DNA of 64,000 bases from JBFWUW01 sp050247075 (GCA_050247075.1 JBFWUW010000010.1:62001-126000); one strand, 5' to 3'. Positions 8,529 to 17,068 are shown, numbered from the stretch's first letter. Numbers and translations are program-made. The notes: generated from the sequence alone by a model not told the origin.

Positions 8529-10193
8529 ATGGCAACAATCGAGTTCTTGTCCGGTCCGCGTGCCAAGGAGTTCGTGGAACTATCGGACCCGCATACGCTG
8601 TTAGGGCGGCAGTCGTTCTGTGACATTGTCATCGATGTCCAAGGTGTTTCGCGGCAGCACGCCAGAATCTCCCATGGCGACGACGGATACACCATTGAGG
8701 ACTTGGGCAGTGTCAATGGCACGTATGTCAACAAGCGCCGCATCCGGGAACGCCAGACCTTGCGGGATCAAGATCGGATCTTACTGTTCAGGGTTTCCGC
8801 GGTCTTTCATCTGAAGACCCCGGCCGCACCTTCCTCCAACGGCCATCCGCACGTTCCCGAGGAAGAGACCACGTCCAATATTCTGCCTGGGCACGACTCC
8901 GATGTAATCCACGCCGTACCCGTGAACCCGGAACTGGCTCCGGCCGGCAGTACGCAGGCGCAACTCTTGGCGATTTTGGCCATCACCCGCGAGTTGGCGA
9001 CTTCGCTGGATGTGGATCAAATGCTGCCTCGGCTGCTGGACTGCCTGTTTGAGGTCTTTCCCCAGGTCCACAACGGCCATGTGCTGCTGCGCGACGAGGC
9101 TAGCGGCGATCTTCTGCCCGAGGCGATTCGACAAGGACGCGAGGGATTGAATAGCGATACCTTTCGGCCGTTCAATCGCGAATCGGCCGATCAGGTCATG
9201 CGCAGCGGCGAGGCGGTGTTGAGTGTCGTGGGAGCCGACGAAGGAGCTGATTCCGTCTTGGGTGCTGATTCTCTCTGGTCGATGTGCGCTCCGTTGATTG
9301 GACCGTCTGGAGTACCAATGGGCGTGGTTTACCTGGAGACAGGCGCGGCCGGCCAGATTCTTACTCCCGACGACCTGGAACTGCTGGCCAGCGCGGCCAC
9401 GGTGGCCGGCCAGATGATTGAACACGCCCGCGAGCACCAGGCGGCGGTCAAGTTCGCCCGGCGGCAGCGCGAATTAGCGGCCGCCCGCGAGATGCAGTTG
9501 GGCCTGCTGCCGCAATCGCGTCCTGATGTGCCAGGCTACCGGTTTCATGATTTTTATCTTGCCGCGGGGGAAGTGGGCGGAGACTACTACAGCTACTTGC
9601 CGCTAGAGAACGGCCGTTGGGGCATTGCCGTGGGAGACGTAGCGGGCAAAGGGGTTCCGGCGGCGCTGATCATGGCTCGGTTCTCGGCCGAGGTCCGCTA
9701 TTGCCTGGCAACGTTGCCCACGCCAGCCGCCGCCATTGACCGGCTGAATCGGGACTTTCCCGATGTGCAACAGCGGTTCATTACCTTCGCGTTGTGCATT
9801 CTCGATCCGGCGGATCACAGTTTGACGGTGGTTGTGGCGGGGCACATGCCTCCGCTGTGGCGCAAGGCCAAGGAAGGCATGGTAGTGCCGATTGGCGAAG
9901 ACCTGGCGGGGCCGCCGTTGGGCGCGGCGGGCCACTTCAACTATCGGCAGTCGGTCGTGCATTTGCAGCCTGGCGACTCGATATTGATGTACACCGACGG
10001 CATCAGCGAGGCCTGCGGCGGGCGCAACCGTGCGGAACACTACGGCACCGCCCGCATCCAGGACCGGTTCTTAACCGGTTCTTCGTCGCCCGACCGGATC
10101 GTCAGCACGCTTCTGGAAGACGTCAACACCTTCACGCATGGCCAGTCTCCCGGCGACGATGTCTGCATCGTCAGCTTTGGCAGGCAGGAATAA
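8529..10193 (+). CDS. FHA-GAF-PP2C (SpoIIE-type) phosphatase
   Basis: Protein of 554 residues with three domains. An FHA phosphothreonine-binding domain (about 1-95: LLGRQSFCDIVID, VSRQHARIS, DLGSVNGTYVN) is followed by a GAF-like sensor domain (about 140-305) and a C-terminal PP2C/SpoIIE-type Ser/Thr phosphatase (about 315-554) with EVGGDYYSYLP, GDVAGKGVPAAL, YTDGISEA and GDDVCIV metal-site motifs. It probably reads phospho-Ser/Thr signals and dephosphorylates an unknown partner, for instance an anti-sigma antagonist. ATG 8529 has GGAG at 8519-8522, six bases upstream. The kinase gene at 11700 lies nearby across the - strand module. Confidence 0.92.
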   Translation: MATIEFLSGPRAKEFVELSDPHTLLGRQSFCDIVIDVQGVSRQHARISHGDDGYTIEDLGSVNGTYVNKRRIRERQTLRDQDRILLFRVSAVFHLKTPAAPSSNGHPHVPEEETTSNILPGHDSDVIHAVPVNPELAPAGSTQAQLLAILAITRELATSLDVDQMLPRLLDCLFEVFPQVHNGHVLLRDEASGDLLPEAIRQGREGLNSDTFRPFNRESADQVMRSGEAVLSVVGADEGADSVLGADSLWSMCAPLIGPSGVPMGVVYLETGAAGQILTPDDLELLASAATVAGQMIEHAREHQAAVKFARRQRELAAAREMQLGLLPQSRPDVPGYRFHDFYLAAGEVGGDYYSYLPLENGRWGIAVGDVAGKGVPAALIMARFSAEVRYCLATLPTPAAAIDRLNRDFPDVQQRFITFALCILDPADHSLTVVVAGHMPPLWRKAKEGMVVPIGEDLAGPPLGAAGHFNYRQSVVHLQPGDSILMYTDGISEACGGRNRAEHYGTARIQDRFLTGSSSPDRIVSTLLEDVNTFTHGQSPGDDVCIVSFGRQE

Positions 10194-10227
10194 CGAATCA
10201 GGTGGATCGGGTTTCGACCCAGCCCGT

Positions 10228-10593
10228 TCAAAACTCCTTGTGAGTTGTCAGCGCCAACATCGAGCGATAGTCGCCTTCAAACGACGCGAGCCGTGTTTGG
10301 AGTTCCAAATGCCTCGCTGGCGACATTTCGGGGCCATTCTGGAGCCATTGGGAACATTTTCGAATGAGTGCCTCATATGCAGTCGATCGGTTTTGGAAGT
10401 CTCGGCAAAATAAATCCCAACGTCGCCTTAATCCATCAGGTTCTAATTCCCGCTTCCGTCCTCGATGAAAATCGTCGATCGTCCATTGCAGATTTGCCCG
10501 TAGCAACTCGATTTGTTTTCCATATTCACTCAACAATCGACACGCGGTTTTCGCGAATGCGTCACCGACCGCAGGACTCAGATCAGTCGCCAT
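10228..10593 (-). CDS. Small helical protein, partner of the P-loop gene
   Basis: Protein of 121 residues, not recognised. It looks entirely helical and soluble, rich in Leu, Arg and Trp (QWTIDDFHRG, RRWDLFCRDF, CSQWLQNGPEM), with no signal, membrane segment or metal motif. Its ATG overlaps the end of the upstream P-loop gene by 11 bases, so the two are translationally coupled and probably form a complex. It is convergent with the phosphatase gene. The region looks less GC-rich than its neighbours. Confidence 0.7.
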   Translation of the reverse strand: MATDLSPAVGDAFAKTACRLLSEYGKQIELLRANLQWTIDDFHRGRKRELEPDGLRRRWDLFCRDFQNRSTAYEALIRKCSQWLQNGPEMSPARHLELQTRLASFEGDYRSMLALTTHKEF

Positions 10594-11419
10594 GTTCCTT
10601 CTCCCATTCCATCAGGCCCCTAAAAATCTGCGTTAGCTTTACGATTGATTCCGCGCGGCATTCGTCATCGTAGCCAGCGGTGGTCTTCTTAAGGACATCG
10701 CGCCGTTCGGTCTTCAGGTTAGATGAAACGAGTGACGCGAAAGCAAGCTCATATCGGAACTGGCCTTCTGACTTACGTCCCTTTGCGAGACTGGCAATTT
10801 CCTGATATCTGCCAGAAGCATAGCGTCGTTCAACCGCATCACGGTCATCCCACCAGAGATCCTGCTTCAGGACGACGACCATGATCCAGATTGGTTGATC
10901 GCATGCATGGACTTCACGGCAAACCCGTTCAACCGTCTCCTCCTCCACACGGCGGCCATCGTCCAGTATACCGGCGATAATCTCTTGAGGATCAGCCTCC
11001 GGATTCTCAACAAACCTTCGATGCTGTTTGAGGCTAATGTCACCCAATGCATGGTGTCCGTCAGCGGCCACAACGACAATACCCCGATATTTTCCGCTTC
11101 GGATGTCACCCGCGATTTGCGCCCAACTCGCCGCCAGCCGATGGTCTTGTCCCGGAGGCACTACGATTTCGACATTCTTGTAGTCCGATAGTGGAAAGGT
11201 TTCGATGCTGATCGTCTCGATGTATTCACCTCGCCGTTCATCCACGGCTTGCATCGGTGTGGACAAGAATTGTCCAAGCGTCGTCTTGCCGACACCGCCC
11301 GGCCCTAATATCAAAACGCTCCTCTGGCCGGGCTGCCGCCACCAACGGACCACTTCGCGAAAACCAGCATCAAGTGCTTTTTTCGAAAGCCAGCCTCCCA
11401 CGAATGAGGCGATTCCCAT
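10583..11419 (-). CDS. P-loop GTPase-like protein
   Basis: Protein of 278 residues. An N-terminal hydrophobic/basic helix (MGIASFVGGWLSKKAL) is followed by a Walker A/G1 loop GPGGVGKTT (about residues 38-46), a possible G3 element VVPPGQDHR (DxxG changed to PPGQ), a strand YRGIVVVAADG, and MVVVLKQDLWW, which fits a G4-like N/TKxD position as KQD. This pattern fits a divergent Ras-like GTPase better than an AAA ATPase, but nucleotide specificity is uncertain. Start: ATG 11419, with AGGA about 8 bases upstream; a GTG at 11437 is also in frame. It forms a two-gene operon with the 121-residue protein. Confidence 0.78.
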   Translation of the reverse strand: MGIASFVGGWLSKKALDAGFREVVRWWRQPGQRSVLILGPGGVGKTTLGQFLSTPMQAVDERRGEYIETISIETFPLSDYKNVEIVVPPGQDHRLAASWAQIAGDIRSGKYRGIVVVAADGHHALGDISLKQHRRFVENPEADPQEIIAGILDDGRRVEEETVERVCREVHACDQPIWIMVVVLKQDLWWDDRDAVERRYASGRYQEIASLAKGRKSEGQFRYELAFASLVSSNLKTERRDVLKKTTAGYDDECRAESIVKLTQIFRGLMEWEKEHGD

Positions 11420-11514
11420 ACTCTTTTTCCTTTTCACACACGATCGACGGTTGGGCTAACCACTTCTTATCGTACTCGAAATTCGCGGAAATGGATGCGC
11501 GACTTCTTGTCGCG

Positions 11515-11529
11515 GCAGGGCAAGGGGGG
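11515..11529 (+). repeat. G-rich motif, intergenic copy
   Basis: GCAGGGCAAGGGGGG (one A substitution) directly precedes a heptamer array in the gap between the P-loop gene and the kinase gene. Confidence 0.6.
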
Positions 11530-11530
11530 A

Positions 11531-11606
11531 GGAAAGGCAGAAGGATGAAGGCAGAAGGTTAAGCGGATCAACTGATAACTGAACACTGATAAGTGATAAC
11601 TCACAC
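11531..11606. repeat. Degenerate 7-bp tandem array
   Basis: Units such as GGAAAGG, AAGGATG, AACTGAA and CACTGAT fill most of the 280-base gap upstream of the kinase gene. Confidence 0.65.
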
Positions 11607-11699
11607 ACTTAGCATGGTTGCTGGCGGGGTTGGAAGGTAGAATGCCGTGGCCGGGGTTTCCACCCGATCGCGTTTTGTTTTCTACCGAGAGTCTCGCCG

Positions 11700-12566
11700 T
11701 TGCCGCTTGTTATTGGTTCGTACATTGGCCCTTACCGGCTGTTGAATTTGATCATCACGGGGCAGTCGAGCGCCGTGTGGGAAGCCCTGCATGAAGGCAA
11801 GCAGCAACGTTTTGCCATCAAGGTGCTGCTGGACGACACGCGCACCGACCGCGAGCAGCGCGGCTACATGGCCAACGAGTGGAACGTGGGCCGCATGCTC
11901 AGCCACCCGCGCGTCATTCGCATGGTGGAGTACAGCCAGCAGAACGGCCTGCCGTACCTGGCGTTGGAGTTGTTTCGCGTCCCCAACCTGAAGACCTGGA
12001 TGCGCAATAACCCGCGGCAGCTTCCGCCGCTGGTCCAGCAGATTGTGCGGCAAGCCGCGGACGGCCTGTCGCACCTGCACGAGAAAGGTTGGATCCATCG
12101 CGATATCAAGCCCGACAACTTGCTGGTTTCGCCGGAAGGCGAATGCAAGCTGGTCGATTTTGCCTTGGCGCAGCGTCCGACCGGCTTCCTGGCAAAACTG
12201 CTCAAGCGGCGCGGCAAGATCCAGGGAACCCGCAGTTATATTTCACCCGAGCAGATTCGCGGGGGTGCGCTCGACTTTCGCTCGGACATCTATAACTTCG
12301 GCTGCATGCTGCACGAACTGCTGGGGGGCAAGCCTCCGTATACGGGTGCCGACACCAACGACCTGTTGAACAAGCACCTGAGCGCTTCGATCCCGGTGCT
12401 GGAGGCCAGCAACCGCAACGTGACCAGCGAGTTTGCCGACCTGGTGCGGCGGATGCTGGCCAAGCAGCCCCAGAAACGGCCCGCTTCCATGGCCGACGTA
12501 CTCCAAGAGCTCAACTCCATCCGGGTCTACAAAGAGACTCCCAAGATCGTGGAGGAAGAGGCCTAG
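11700..12566 (+). CDS. Ser/Thr protein kinase with DFA instead of DFG
   Basis: Hanks-type kinase of 288 residues comprising almost only the catalytic domain. Visible motifs: the beta3 lysine in FAIKVLL (about residue 41), the catalytic loop WIHRDIKPDNLL, APE-like SPEQI, and DIYNFGCMLHELLGG. Two positions are unusual: the glycine-rich loop reads LIITGQSSAVWEAL without GxGxxG, and the Mg-binding DFG is VDFALAQ. The metal-binding Asp is kept, so activity is plausible but unproven. There is no membrane or sensor segment. The start is TTG 11700; the first conserved residues (IGSYIGPYRL) come just after it. The FHA phosphatase lies about 1.5 kb upstream on the same strand. Confidence 0.88.
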   Translation: MPLVIGSYIGPYRLLNLIITGQSSAVWEALHEGKQQRFAIKVLLDDTRTDREQRGYMANEWNVGRMLSHPRVIRMVEYSQQNGLPYLALELFRVPNLKTWMRNNPRQLPPLVQQIVRQAADGLSHLHEKGWIHRDIKPDNLLVSPEGECKLVDFALAQRPTGFLAKLLKRRGKIQGTRSYISPEQIRGGALDFRSDIYNFGCMLHELLGGKPPYTGADTNDLLNKHLSASIPVLEASNRNVTSEFADLVRRMLAKQPQKRPASMADVLQELNSIRVYKETPKIVEEEA

Positions 12567-12695
12567 GGCCGGGACATTTCAGCGGCCCAATTCGCATTTA
12601 CTGCCAGCCGTCGGTCGATTACGCTGGGCAGCACGTTTTGCGGTGCCTTGCTGCCCGCGGTGTGCGTTTCTTCATGCAACCTTCGACGACCCTTC

Positions 12696-13679
12696 ATGGC
12701 TGCCAAGAACTACAAGCTGGCGTTCGAGAAACCGATCGTGGAACTCGATGCCAAGATCGCCAAGGCCGAGGCGGCGGGCGACGACTCGCCGGCCGCGCAA
12801 GACAGCTTGCGGCAGCTTCGCCGCGAGCGGATTGAACTCATCAAAAAGGTCTATGGCGAACTGACGCCCTGGGAAACGGTCCAGGTGGCGCGGCATCCCG
12901 ACCGGCCCAAGACCTCCGACTACTTGGATACGATCTTCGACGAGTTTGTGGAACTGCACGGCGACCGCGCCTTTGGCGACGACCGGGCCTTGCGGACTGG
13001 CTTTGCCAAGTTGGAAAACCACAAGGTGCTGGTTGTGGGGCACGAGAAAGGCAAAAACCTCAAAGAGAGCATCGCCTGCTACTTTGGCTGCGCCCATCCC
13101 GAGGGCTACCGCAAGTCGATGAGCAAAATGAAGCTGGCGGCCAAGTACGGCATGCCGGTGATCTGCTTCATCGATACGCCCGGCGCGTACCCCGGCATCG
13201 GTGCCGAGGAACGCGGGCAGGCGCTGGTGATTGCCGAGAGCATGTTCGAGATGTCGCAACTGCGCACGCCGATCATCTGCGTGGTGATCGGCGAGGGCGG
13301 CTCTGGCGGCGCGCTGGGGATTGGCGTGGGGGACAAAGTCGCCATTTTGGAGCATGCCTATTACTCGGTCATCAGCCCCGAGGGCTGCGCCGGGATTCTT
13401 TGGAAGAGCGGCGCCCAGGCGGAGTTGGCCGCGACCGCGCTCAAGCTGACCAGCCGCCATCTGCACGCGTTCAAGGTCGTGGATGACGTGATCGAGGAAC
13501 CGCTAGGTGGCGCCCACCGCGACCCGTTCCAAATGGCCAACCGCCTCAAGCTGTACCTGATGAAATCGCTGCGAGAACTCGTCGGCCGCCCGCTCGACCA
13601 GCTTGTGGCCAGCCGCTACGAGAAGTTCCGGACGATGGGTGTGTTTCATGAGGATGCGGCGGGAGTGACGGGTGGTTGA
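12696..13679 (+). CDS. accA: Acetyl-CoA carboxylase carboxyltransferase subunit alpha
   Basis: Carboxyltransferase alpha subunit, which with AccD transfers the carboxyl group from carboxybiotin to acetyl-CoA in fatty acid synthesis. The 327-residue protein has a coiled N-terminal section (ELDAKIAKAEAAG), then WETVQVARHPDRPKTSDYLD, FGCAHPEGYRK, the crotonase-fold core FIDTPGAYPGIGAEERGQ and the oxyanion loop GEGGSGGALGIG. ATG 12696 matches the family's usual N-terminus; further upstream codons are unconserved. No accD, accB or accC is in the window. The stop overlaps a TTG of the following frame, but that gene most likely begins at 13709. Confidence 0.96.
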   Translation: MAAKNYKLAFEKPIVELDAKIAKAEAAGDDSPAAQDSLRQLRRERIELIKKVYGELTPWETVQVARHPDRPKTSDYLDTIFDEFVELHGDRAFGDDRALRTGFAKLENHKVLVVGHEKGKNLKESIACYFGCAHPEGYRKSMSKMKLAAKYGMPVICFIDTPGAYPGIGAEERGQALVIAESMFEMSQLRTPIICVVIGEGGSGGALGIGVGDKVAILEHAYYSVISPEGCAGILWKSGAQAELAATALKLTSRHLHAFKVVDDVIEEPLGGAHRDPFQMANRLKLYLMKSLRELVGRPLDQLVASRYEKFRTMGVFHEDAAGVTGG

Positions 13680-13708
13680 GGGATCGCTTGCTAACGGATC
13701 GGACTACG

Positions 13709-14041
13709 ATGCGTATAATGTTGCCTCGCAGACGGATTATTCCCACGGTTGTAATCGGGCTGTACGCCGCTGTCCTCAGCTATGTGGGAAGCGTTGTTCT
13801 TGTTGTGGAGTCAATCGACCTGTGGAACAATAAATTCGAGGCCGCAATGGGCGGCTGGAATCGTTTGGGCCCGCTCTTTCGGCAATTCGCCTTAGCAACT
13901 GTCATTGCCTCGGCGGCGGCCATTGCCTGGATTGCAACGATCCGTTGCTGGCGCGGCCGATGGACAAAGACCTCGGACTACATAGCGTATGCGGTCATTC
14001 TGGGCGGCGCTGGCCTGTTCCTTTTACTCTCGCTTATGTAG
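13709..14041 (+). CDS. Small membrane protein, tandem copy 1
   Basis: Protein of 110 residues with three predicted helices (about 10-30, 60-77, 89-109) and a conserved CWRGRW element between helices 2 and 3. It is a clear paralogue of the next gene: RRIIPTVVIGLYAAVLS matches WRIIPTVVLGLYASLLS, and AAAIAWIATIRCWRGRW matches AAAIAWVGSIHCWQGRW. Copy 1 lacks the NPYAS leader of copy 2. ATG 13709 was chosen over an upstream TTG overlapping accA. Function unknown. Confidence 0.7.
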   Translation: MRIMLPRRRIIPTVVIGLYAAVLSYVGSVVLVVESIDLWNNKFEAAMGGWNRLGPLFRQFALATVIASAAAIAWIATIRCWRGRWTKTSDYIAYAVILGGAGLFLLLSLM

Positions 14042-14072
14042 TACTTCGAAAAATCTCTCGCCGAGCGGTCGC

Positions 14073-14480
14073 ATGGTCCCATTCCACCCCAAGGCCAACC
14101 CTTATGCTTCCCGAATGGCCTCAAACAAACCAGCCAATGACAAACTGGCCCACCCGCCGCCAGTGACTGAAGCGTCCTTGCCTCGCTGGCGGATCATTCC
14201 CACGGTTGTGCTTGGGCTGTACGCCAGCCTCCTCAGCTTCCTGGGAAGCGTTGTTCTGGTCGGCGGTTTGCTCGACATGTGGCACAACGAGTTTGAGCTA
14301 ACACGGAGAGGTTCGCATTTGAAAGTACCGCTTGGCGGGCTATTGGCCTGGGCCGCCGCCATAGCCTGGGTCGGGTCGATCCATTGCTGGCAAGGCCGAT
14401 GGATACGGACGTCCAATTACCTGGCGGGCGCGGCTATCTTGGGCCTCATCGGCCTCTTACTGTCACTGGCGGTCATGTAG
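14073..14480 (+). CDS. Small membrane protein with NPYAS leader, tandem copy 2
   Basis: Protein of 135 residues. The N-terminal tail MVPFHPKANPYASRMASNK carries the NPYAS motif also found at 36724, here followed by a Lys/Pro-rich linker and the three-helix body shared with copy 1. The ATG at 14073 places NPYAS in the first 13 residues, as in the 36724 protein; an internal ATG at 14115 would remove it. It lies 31 bases after copy 1. Function unknown; the tail could be a cytoplasmic interaction or sorting signal. Confidence 0.68.
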   Translation: MVPFHPKANPYASRMASNKPANDKLAHPPPVTEASLPRWRIIPTVVLGLYASLLSFLGSVVLVGGLLDMWHNEFELTRRGSHLKVPLGGLLAWAAAIAWVGSIHCWQGRWIRTSNYLAGAAILGLIGLLLSLAVM

Positions 14481-14515
14481 CACTTGGACTAACAAATCCC
14501 TCGCTGGGCCGTCCG

Positions 14516-14703
14516 ATGAACGAATTTCATACGAACGCCAACCCATAATACCGTTTGGCGGGCTGTTCATGGTGACTGGCGGCATCGCCTGGCTGGCCGC
14601 GGTTGTCTGCTGGCAAGGCCGCTGGAAGCTGGCATCGGCTTTGTCCGCCTGCGCGGCCGTGCTGGGGATCGGCGGTTATGTGGCGCTGATGGTCTTGGGA
14701 TAG
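14516..14703 (+). pseudogene. Deletion remnant, tandem copy 3
   Basis: A third copy of the small membrane gene. It starts with ATG 14516 and reads MNEFHTNANP, matching the MVPFHPKANP start of copy 2, then hits TAA. From about 14548 another frame reads IPFGGL and AAVVCWQGRW to TAG 14701-14703, matching VPLGGL and AWVGSIHCWQGRW of copy 2. The segment coding for helix 1 is missing at the junction, so an internal deletion with loss of frame explains it. The bases just upstream (after the copy 2 stop) also align with those before copy 2, so the duplicated unit included the intergenic spacer. Confidence 0.72.
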
Positions 14704-15092
14704 CTCCGCTACCGGCTCCGTGGGAAACCAACCCCGGGCTGCCTGGTACTGGTGGCACTGGCCACTGGATCGCGGCCGTCGTGCTGACGGCGATCCAGGT
14801 TCCGCCAGTCGTCGCCGCCACGCACCTGGAGACGATGTTCAACGGACCGTGACGGCCAACAGCCCAGCCGTCACGCCGGAGCACGCCCGCGGCAAACTCG
14901 CGTAAAGCCCGGAAAACAGGCTCCCTCCAACGTCCGATAATGTCTGTTATGTTCGGTAGAAGGCATGGGAAATCGCGGCATTCCGCTTGTGTGGGCTATG
15001 GCGCTACCACCTTCCACCGCCCGTGAGCGATCAGCTGACAGCTTCCAACATTCGTCACTCGACACTCGGCATTTCACACTCCCCCTTCCCAC
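14704..15092. other. Intergenic region with one hairpin
   Basis: No gene is supported. A perfect 9-bp inverted repeat CGTGACGGC / GCCGTCACG (14848-14856 and 14867-14875) forms a hairpin without a T-tract. A heptamer array occupies 15044-15088, at the 3' end of the - strand CvpA-like gene. Confidence 0.5.
15044..15088. repeat. Degenerate 7-bp tandem array
   Basis: CACTCGA / CACTCGG / CATTTCA / CACTCCC units next to the 3' end of the CvpA-like gene; near-identical units recur at 17031-17068. Confidence 0.65.
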
Positions 15093-15908
15093 TCACTTGG
15101 TCCGGCGGATCGTCGGGGGCGAGCGTTTGAAGCCGGCGCTTTCGGCGGCGCTGTTGAAGCGGTTCTCTACCTCTTTGGAGACGGCATCCTTGACGCCCTC
15201 CTCCAGGCGGTCGAGCGTGCTGTTGACGAACGAGTTGGCCTGCCTGGCCCCCTCCTCTTTCACCGAGCGAACTTCATCGGCGTAGCCGTCGTAGGGGCTG
15301 TTCCGGTCGTACCGGGCGCTCTCCGCCGGCTCGTCATCGGCCCAATCGTCGTTGCGGCCGCCGCCCCACACGGTCGCTCCGTCGGCGTTGGCGTTGTCGG
15401 GGTCAAGCTGCTGGTCGAGCTTTTGCAGGTACGGGCCAATCTTCTTTTGCACTTCCTCGGGGAGCAGCGGATCGACCTTTTCGATCAGTACGGCGATATA
15501 GTGGCCCGACCTCGATTTTAGAATGGCCGCCCGCGAGCTTTGCGAGAGGAAAACGCCAAAGAAGGTAATCACCACGCAGTACAGCACCCCCTTGGCCGCG
15601 CCGAACAGCCCGCCGATCTGGCGGTCGAACTCCTTCAGGCGAACCTTCTCGATCGCGTTGGAGACAGCGCGGAAACCGATCCAAATCACCAGCGACGATG
15701 CCAGGTACAGCCCCAACATGGAAGCGATGCGGTTCAGCGGCGGCTCAAGCTGGATCATGGGCGCTATCTGGTCGCTGAACTTGAGCGACACAAAGTAGCT
15801 GACCACCAGTGAGCCGATCGAGGCGATCTGCCAGGCCATGCCCTTGCGGGCACCATAAAAAGCACTGCCGGCCAATACGACCAGCATGACGATATCGTAG
15901 ATCTGCAT
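15093..15908 (-). CDS. CvpA-family membrane protein
   Basis: Protein of 271 residues. Residues 1-160 contain four hydrophobic segments (YDIVMLVVLAGSAFYGARKGM, IASIGSLVVSYFVSL, MLGLYLASSLVIWIGF, GVLYCVVITFFGVFL) in the CvpA/colicin V production arrangement; the first helix plus GARKGM is typical. The C-terminal 110 residues are hydrophilic, acidic and probably disordered, followed by an amphipathic segment (SFVNSTLDRLEEGVKDAV). CvpA proteins are widespread inner-membrane proteins linked to envelope stress or secretion without a defined biochemistry. ATG 15908 was chosen because the first helix follows it; the frame runs on to 16307 through repeat DNA. Confidence 0.85.
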   Translation of the reverse strand: MQIYDIVMLVVLAGSAFYGARKGMAWQIASIGSLVVSYFVSLKFSDQIAPMIQLEPPLNRIASMLGLYLASSLVIWIGFRAVSNAIEKVRLKEFDRQIGGLFGAAKGVLYCVVITFFGVFLSQSSRAAILKSRSGHYIAVLIEKVDPLLPEEVQKKIGPYLQKLDQQLDPDNANADGATVWGGGRNDDWADDEPAESARYDRNSPYDGYADEVRSVKEEGARQANSFVNSTLDRLEEGVKDAVSKEVENRFNSAAESAGFKRSPPTIRRTK

Positions 15909-15945
15909 GAAGCGCACTCCGTGATGATGCCGGCGGGGAGTATAG

Positions 15946-15984
15946 CGAAGGAAAGGCGAAAGGCGAAAGGCGAAAGGATAACGG
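15946..15984. repeat. Degenerate 7-bp tandem array
   Basis: AAAGGCG units between the divergent CvpA-like and DUF457-like genes. Confidence 0.65.
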
Positions 15985-16090
15985 ATGCAAGATACTTTGC
16001 TGGCAATGCTGGCGGCCAATGTCCGCGGCAAATGATCTTGGTCCGAGCCACCAACGGCACTACAGTCCCGCCAGGAATGACCGCGCCCGG

Positions 16091-16137
16091 AGTTTTCATC
16101 TTTTCGCCTTTCGCCTTCATCCTTTCGCCTTCTCTTC
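16091..16137. repeat. Degenerate 7-bp tandem array
   Basis: CTTTCGC / CTTCATC units end two bases before the ATG of the DUF457-like gene, where a ribosome binding site would be expected. Confidence 0.65.
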
Positions 16138-16138
16138 C

Positions 16139-17002
16139 ATGGCCGGTTTCCGGATGCACATCTCGACCAGCACCGTGCTGGGGATTGGCTACGGCGGTGC
16201 CGCGTTCTCGCTGTACGGAGTGCCGGCGCCGACCGCCACGCTGGCGGGCGGGCTGTGCGCGGTGTCGGGCATGTTGCCCGACTTGGACAGCGGCCCGGGC
16301 GTGCCACTGCGCGAGAGCGTGGCCTTTGCCGCCGCCGTGGTGCCGATGCTGCTAGTCAACCGCATGGAAGCCATGCAGTGGTCGAGCGAGTCGATGGTGC
16401 TGGCCGGGGCGGGTGTCTATCTGGCGATTCGCTTTGGGCTTAGCCGGCTGTTGAAGTGGTACACGGTCCATCGCGGCATGTTCCACAGTTTGCCGGCCGC
16501 GGCCATTGCCGGTGAGTTGGGCTATTTGCTGGCGTCGGGTGATACGCCCATGCGGCTGTTCAAGGCTGGGGGCGTGGTGATTGGTTTCATGTCGCATCTG
16601 ATCCTGGATGAAATCTACAGCGTGGAACTGAAATACGGCGTGCCGACCGTGAAGAAGTCGTTTGGCACCGCCATCAAATTGTTTGATGACAAGCTGTGGC
16701 CCAACATCTCTTGTTGGGGAAAGTTGATCGCCTTGACGTGGCTGATCTTCAACGACCCCACGGCCGTGCGCGATTTCGCCACCCGCGCCATTGAAGGCCG
16801 CGGTCGAGCGATGCCAGCGGCAGAGCAGGGCGGATACGCGGAAGACAGCCCATACGAAGAAGACCAGCCGTTTGTGGAAAGCAATCGCAACGATAACCGC
16901 AGCGGCTTTGAACCGTTGCGGCGGTACGATCCTCCAACGCGCTACGGCTGGAGCAAAGACCCGGATAAGCCCAGCCAGCCACAGCGAGATAGCTTGAGGT
17001 AA
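16139..17002 (+). CDS. DUF457/YdjM-like membrane protein
   Basis: Protein of 287 residues. It starts MAGFRMHISTSTVLGIGYGG and contains AGGLCAVSGMLPDLDSGPG, VHRGMFHSLPAAAIAGE and GGVVIGFMSHLILDEIYSV; His/Asp residues at these positions are conserved in the DUF457 group of membrane-bound metal-dependent hydrolases. About four to five hydrophobic segments lie between residues 15 and 160, and the last 70 residues are charged and probably disordered. The substrate is unknown. Of two in-frame ATGs (16139, 16154) the first is preferred. No Shine-Dalgarno sequence is present because the heptamer array ends right before the start. Confidence 0.8.
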   Translation: MAGFRMHISTSTVLGIGYGGAAFSLYGVPAPTATLAGGLCAVSGMLPDLDSGPGVPLRESVAFAAAVVPMLLVNRMEAMQWSSESMVLAGAGVYLAIRFGLSRLLKWYTVHRGMFHSLPAAAIAGELGYLLASGDTPMRLFKAGGVVIGFMSHLILDEIYSVELKYGVPTVKKSFGTAIKLFDDKLWPNISCWGKLIALTWLIFNDPTAVRDFATRAIEGRGRAMPAAEQGGYAEDSPYEEDQPFVESNRNDNRSGFEPLRRYDPPTRYGWSKDPDKPSQPQRDSLR

Positions 17003-17030
17003 TGACGAATGAGGGAAGTTGCAATGAATC

Positions 17031-17068
17031 CCTCATTCGACACTCGGCATTCAACACTCGACACTCCT
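17031..17068. repeat. Degenerate 7-bp tandem array
   Basis: CATTCGA / CACTCGG / CATTCAA / CACTCGA units at the junction of two convergent genes; they run into the last codons of dtd. Confidence 0.65.
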
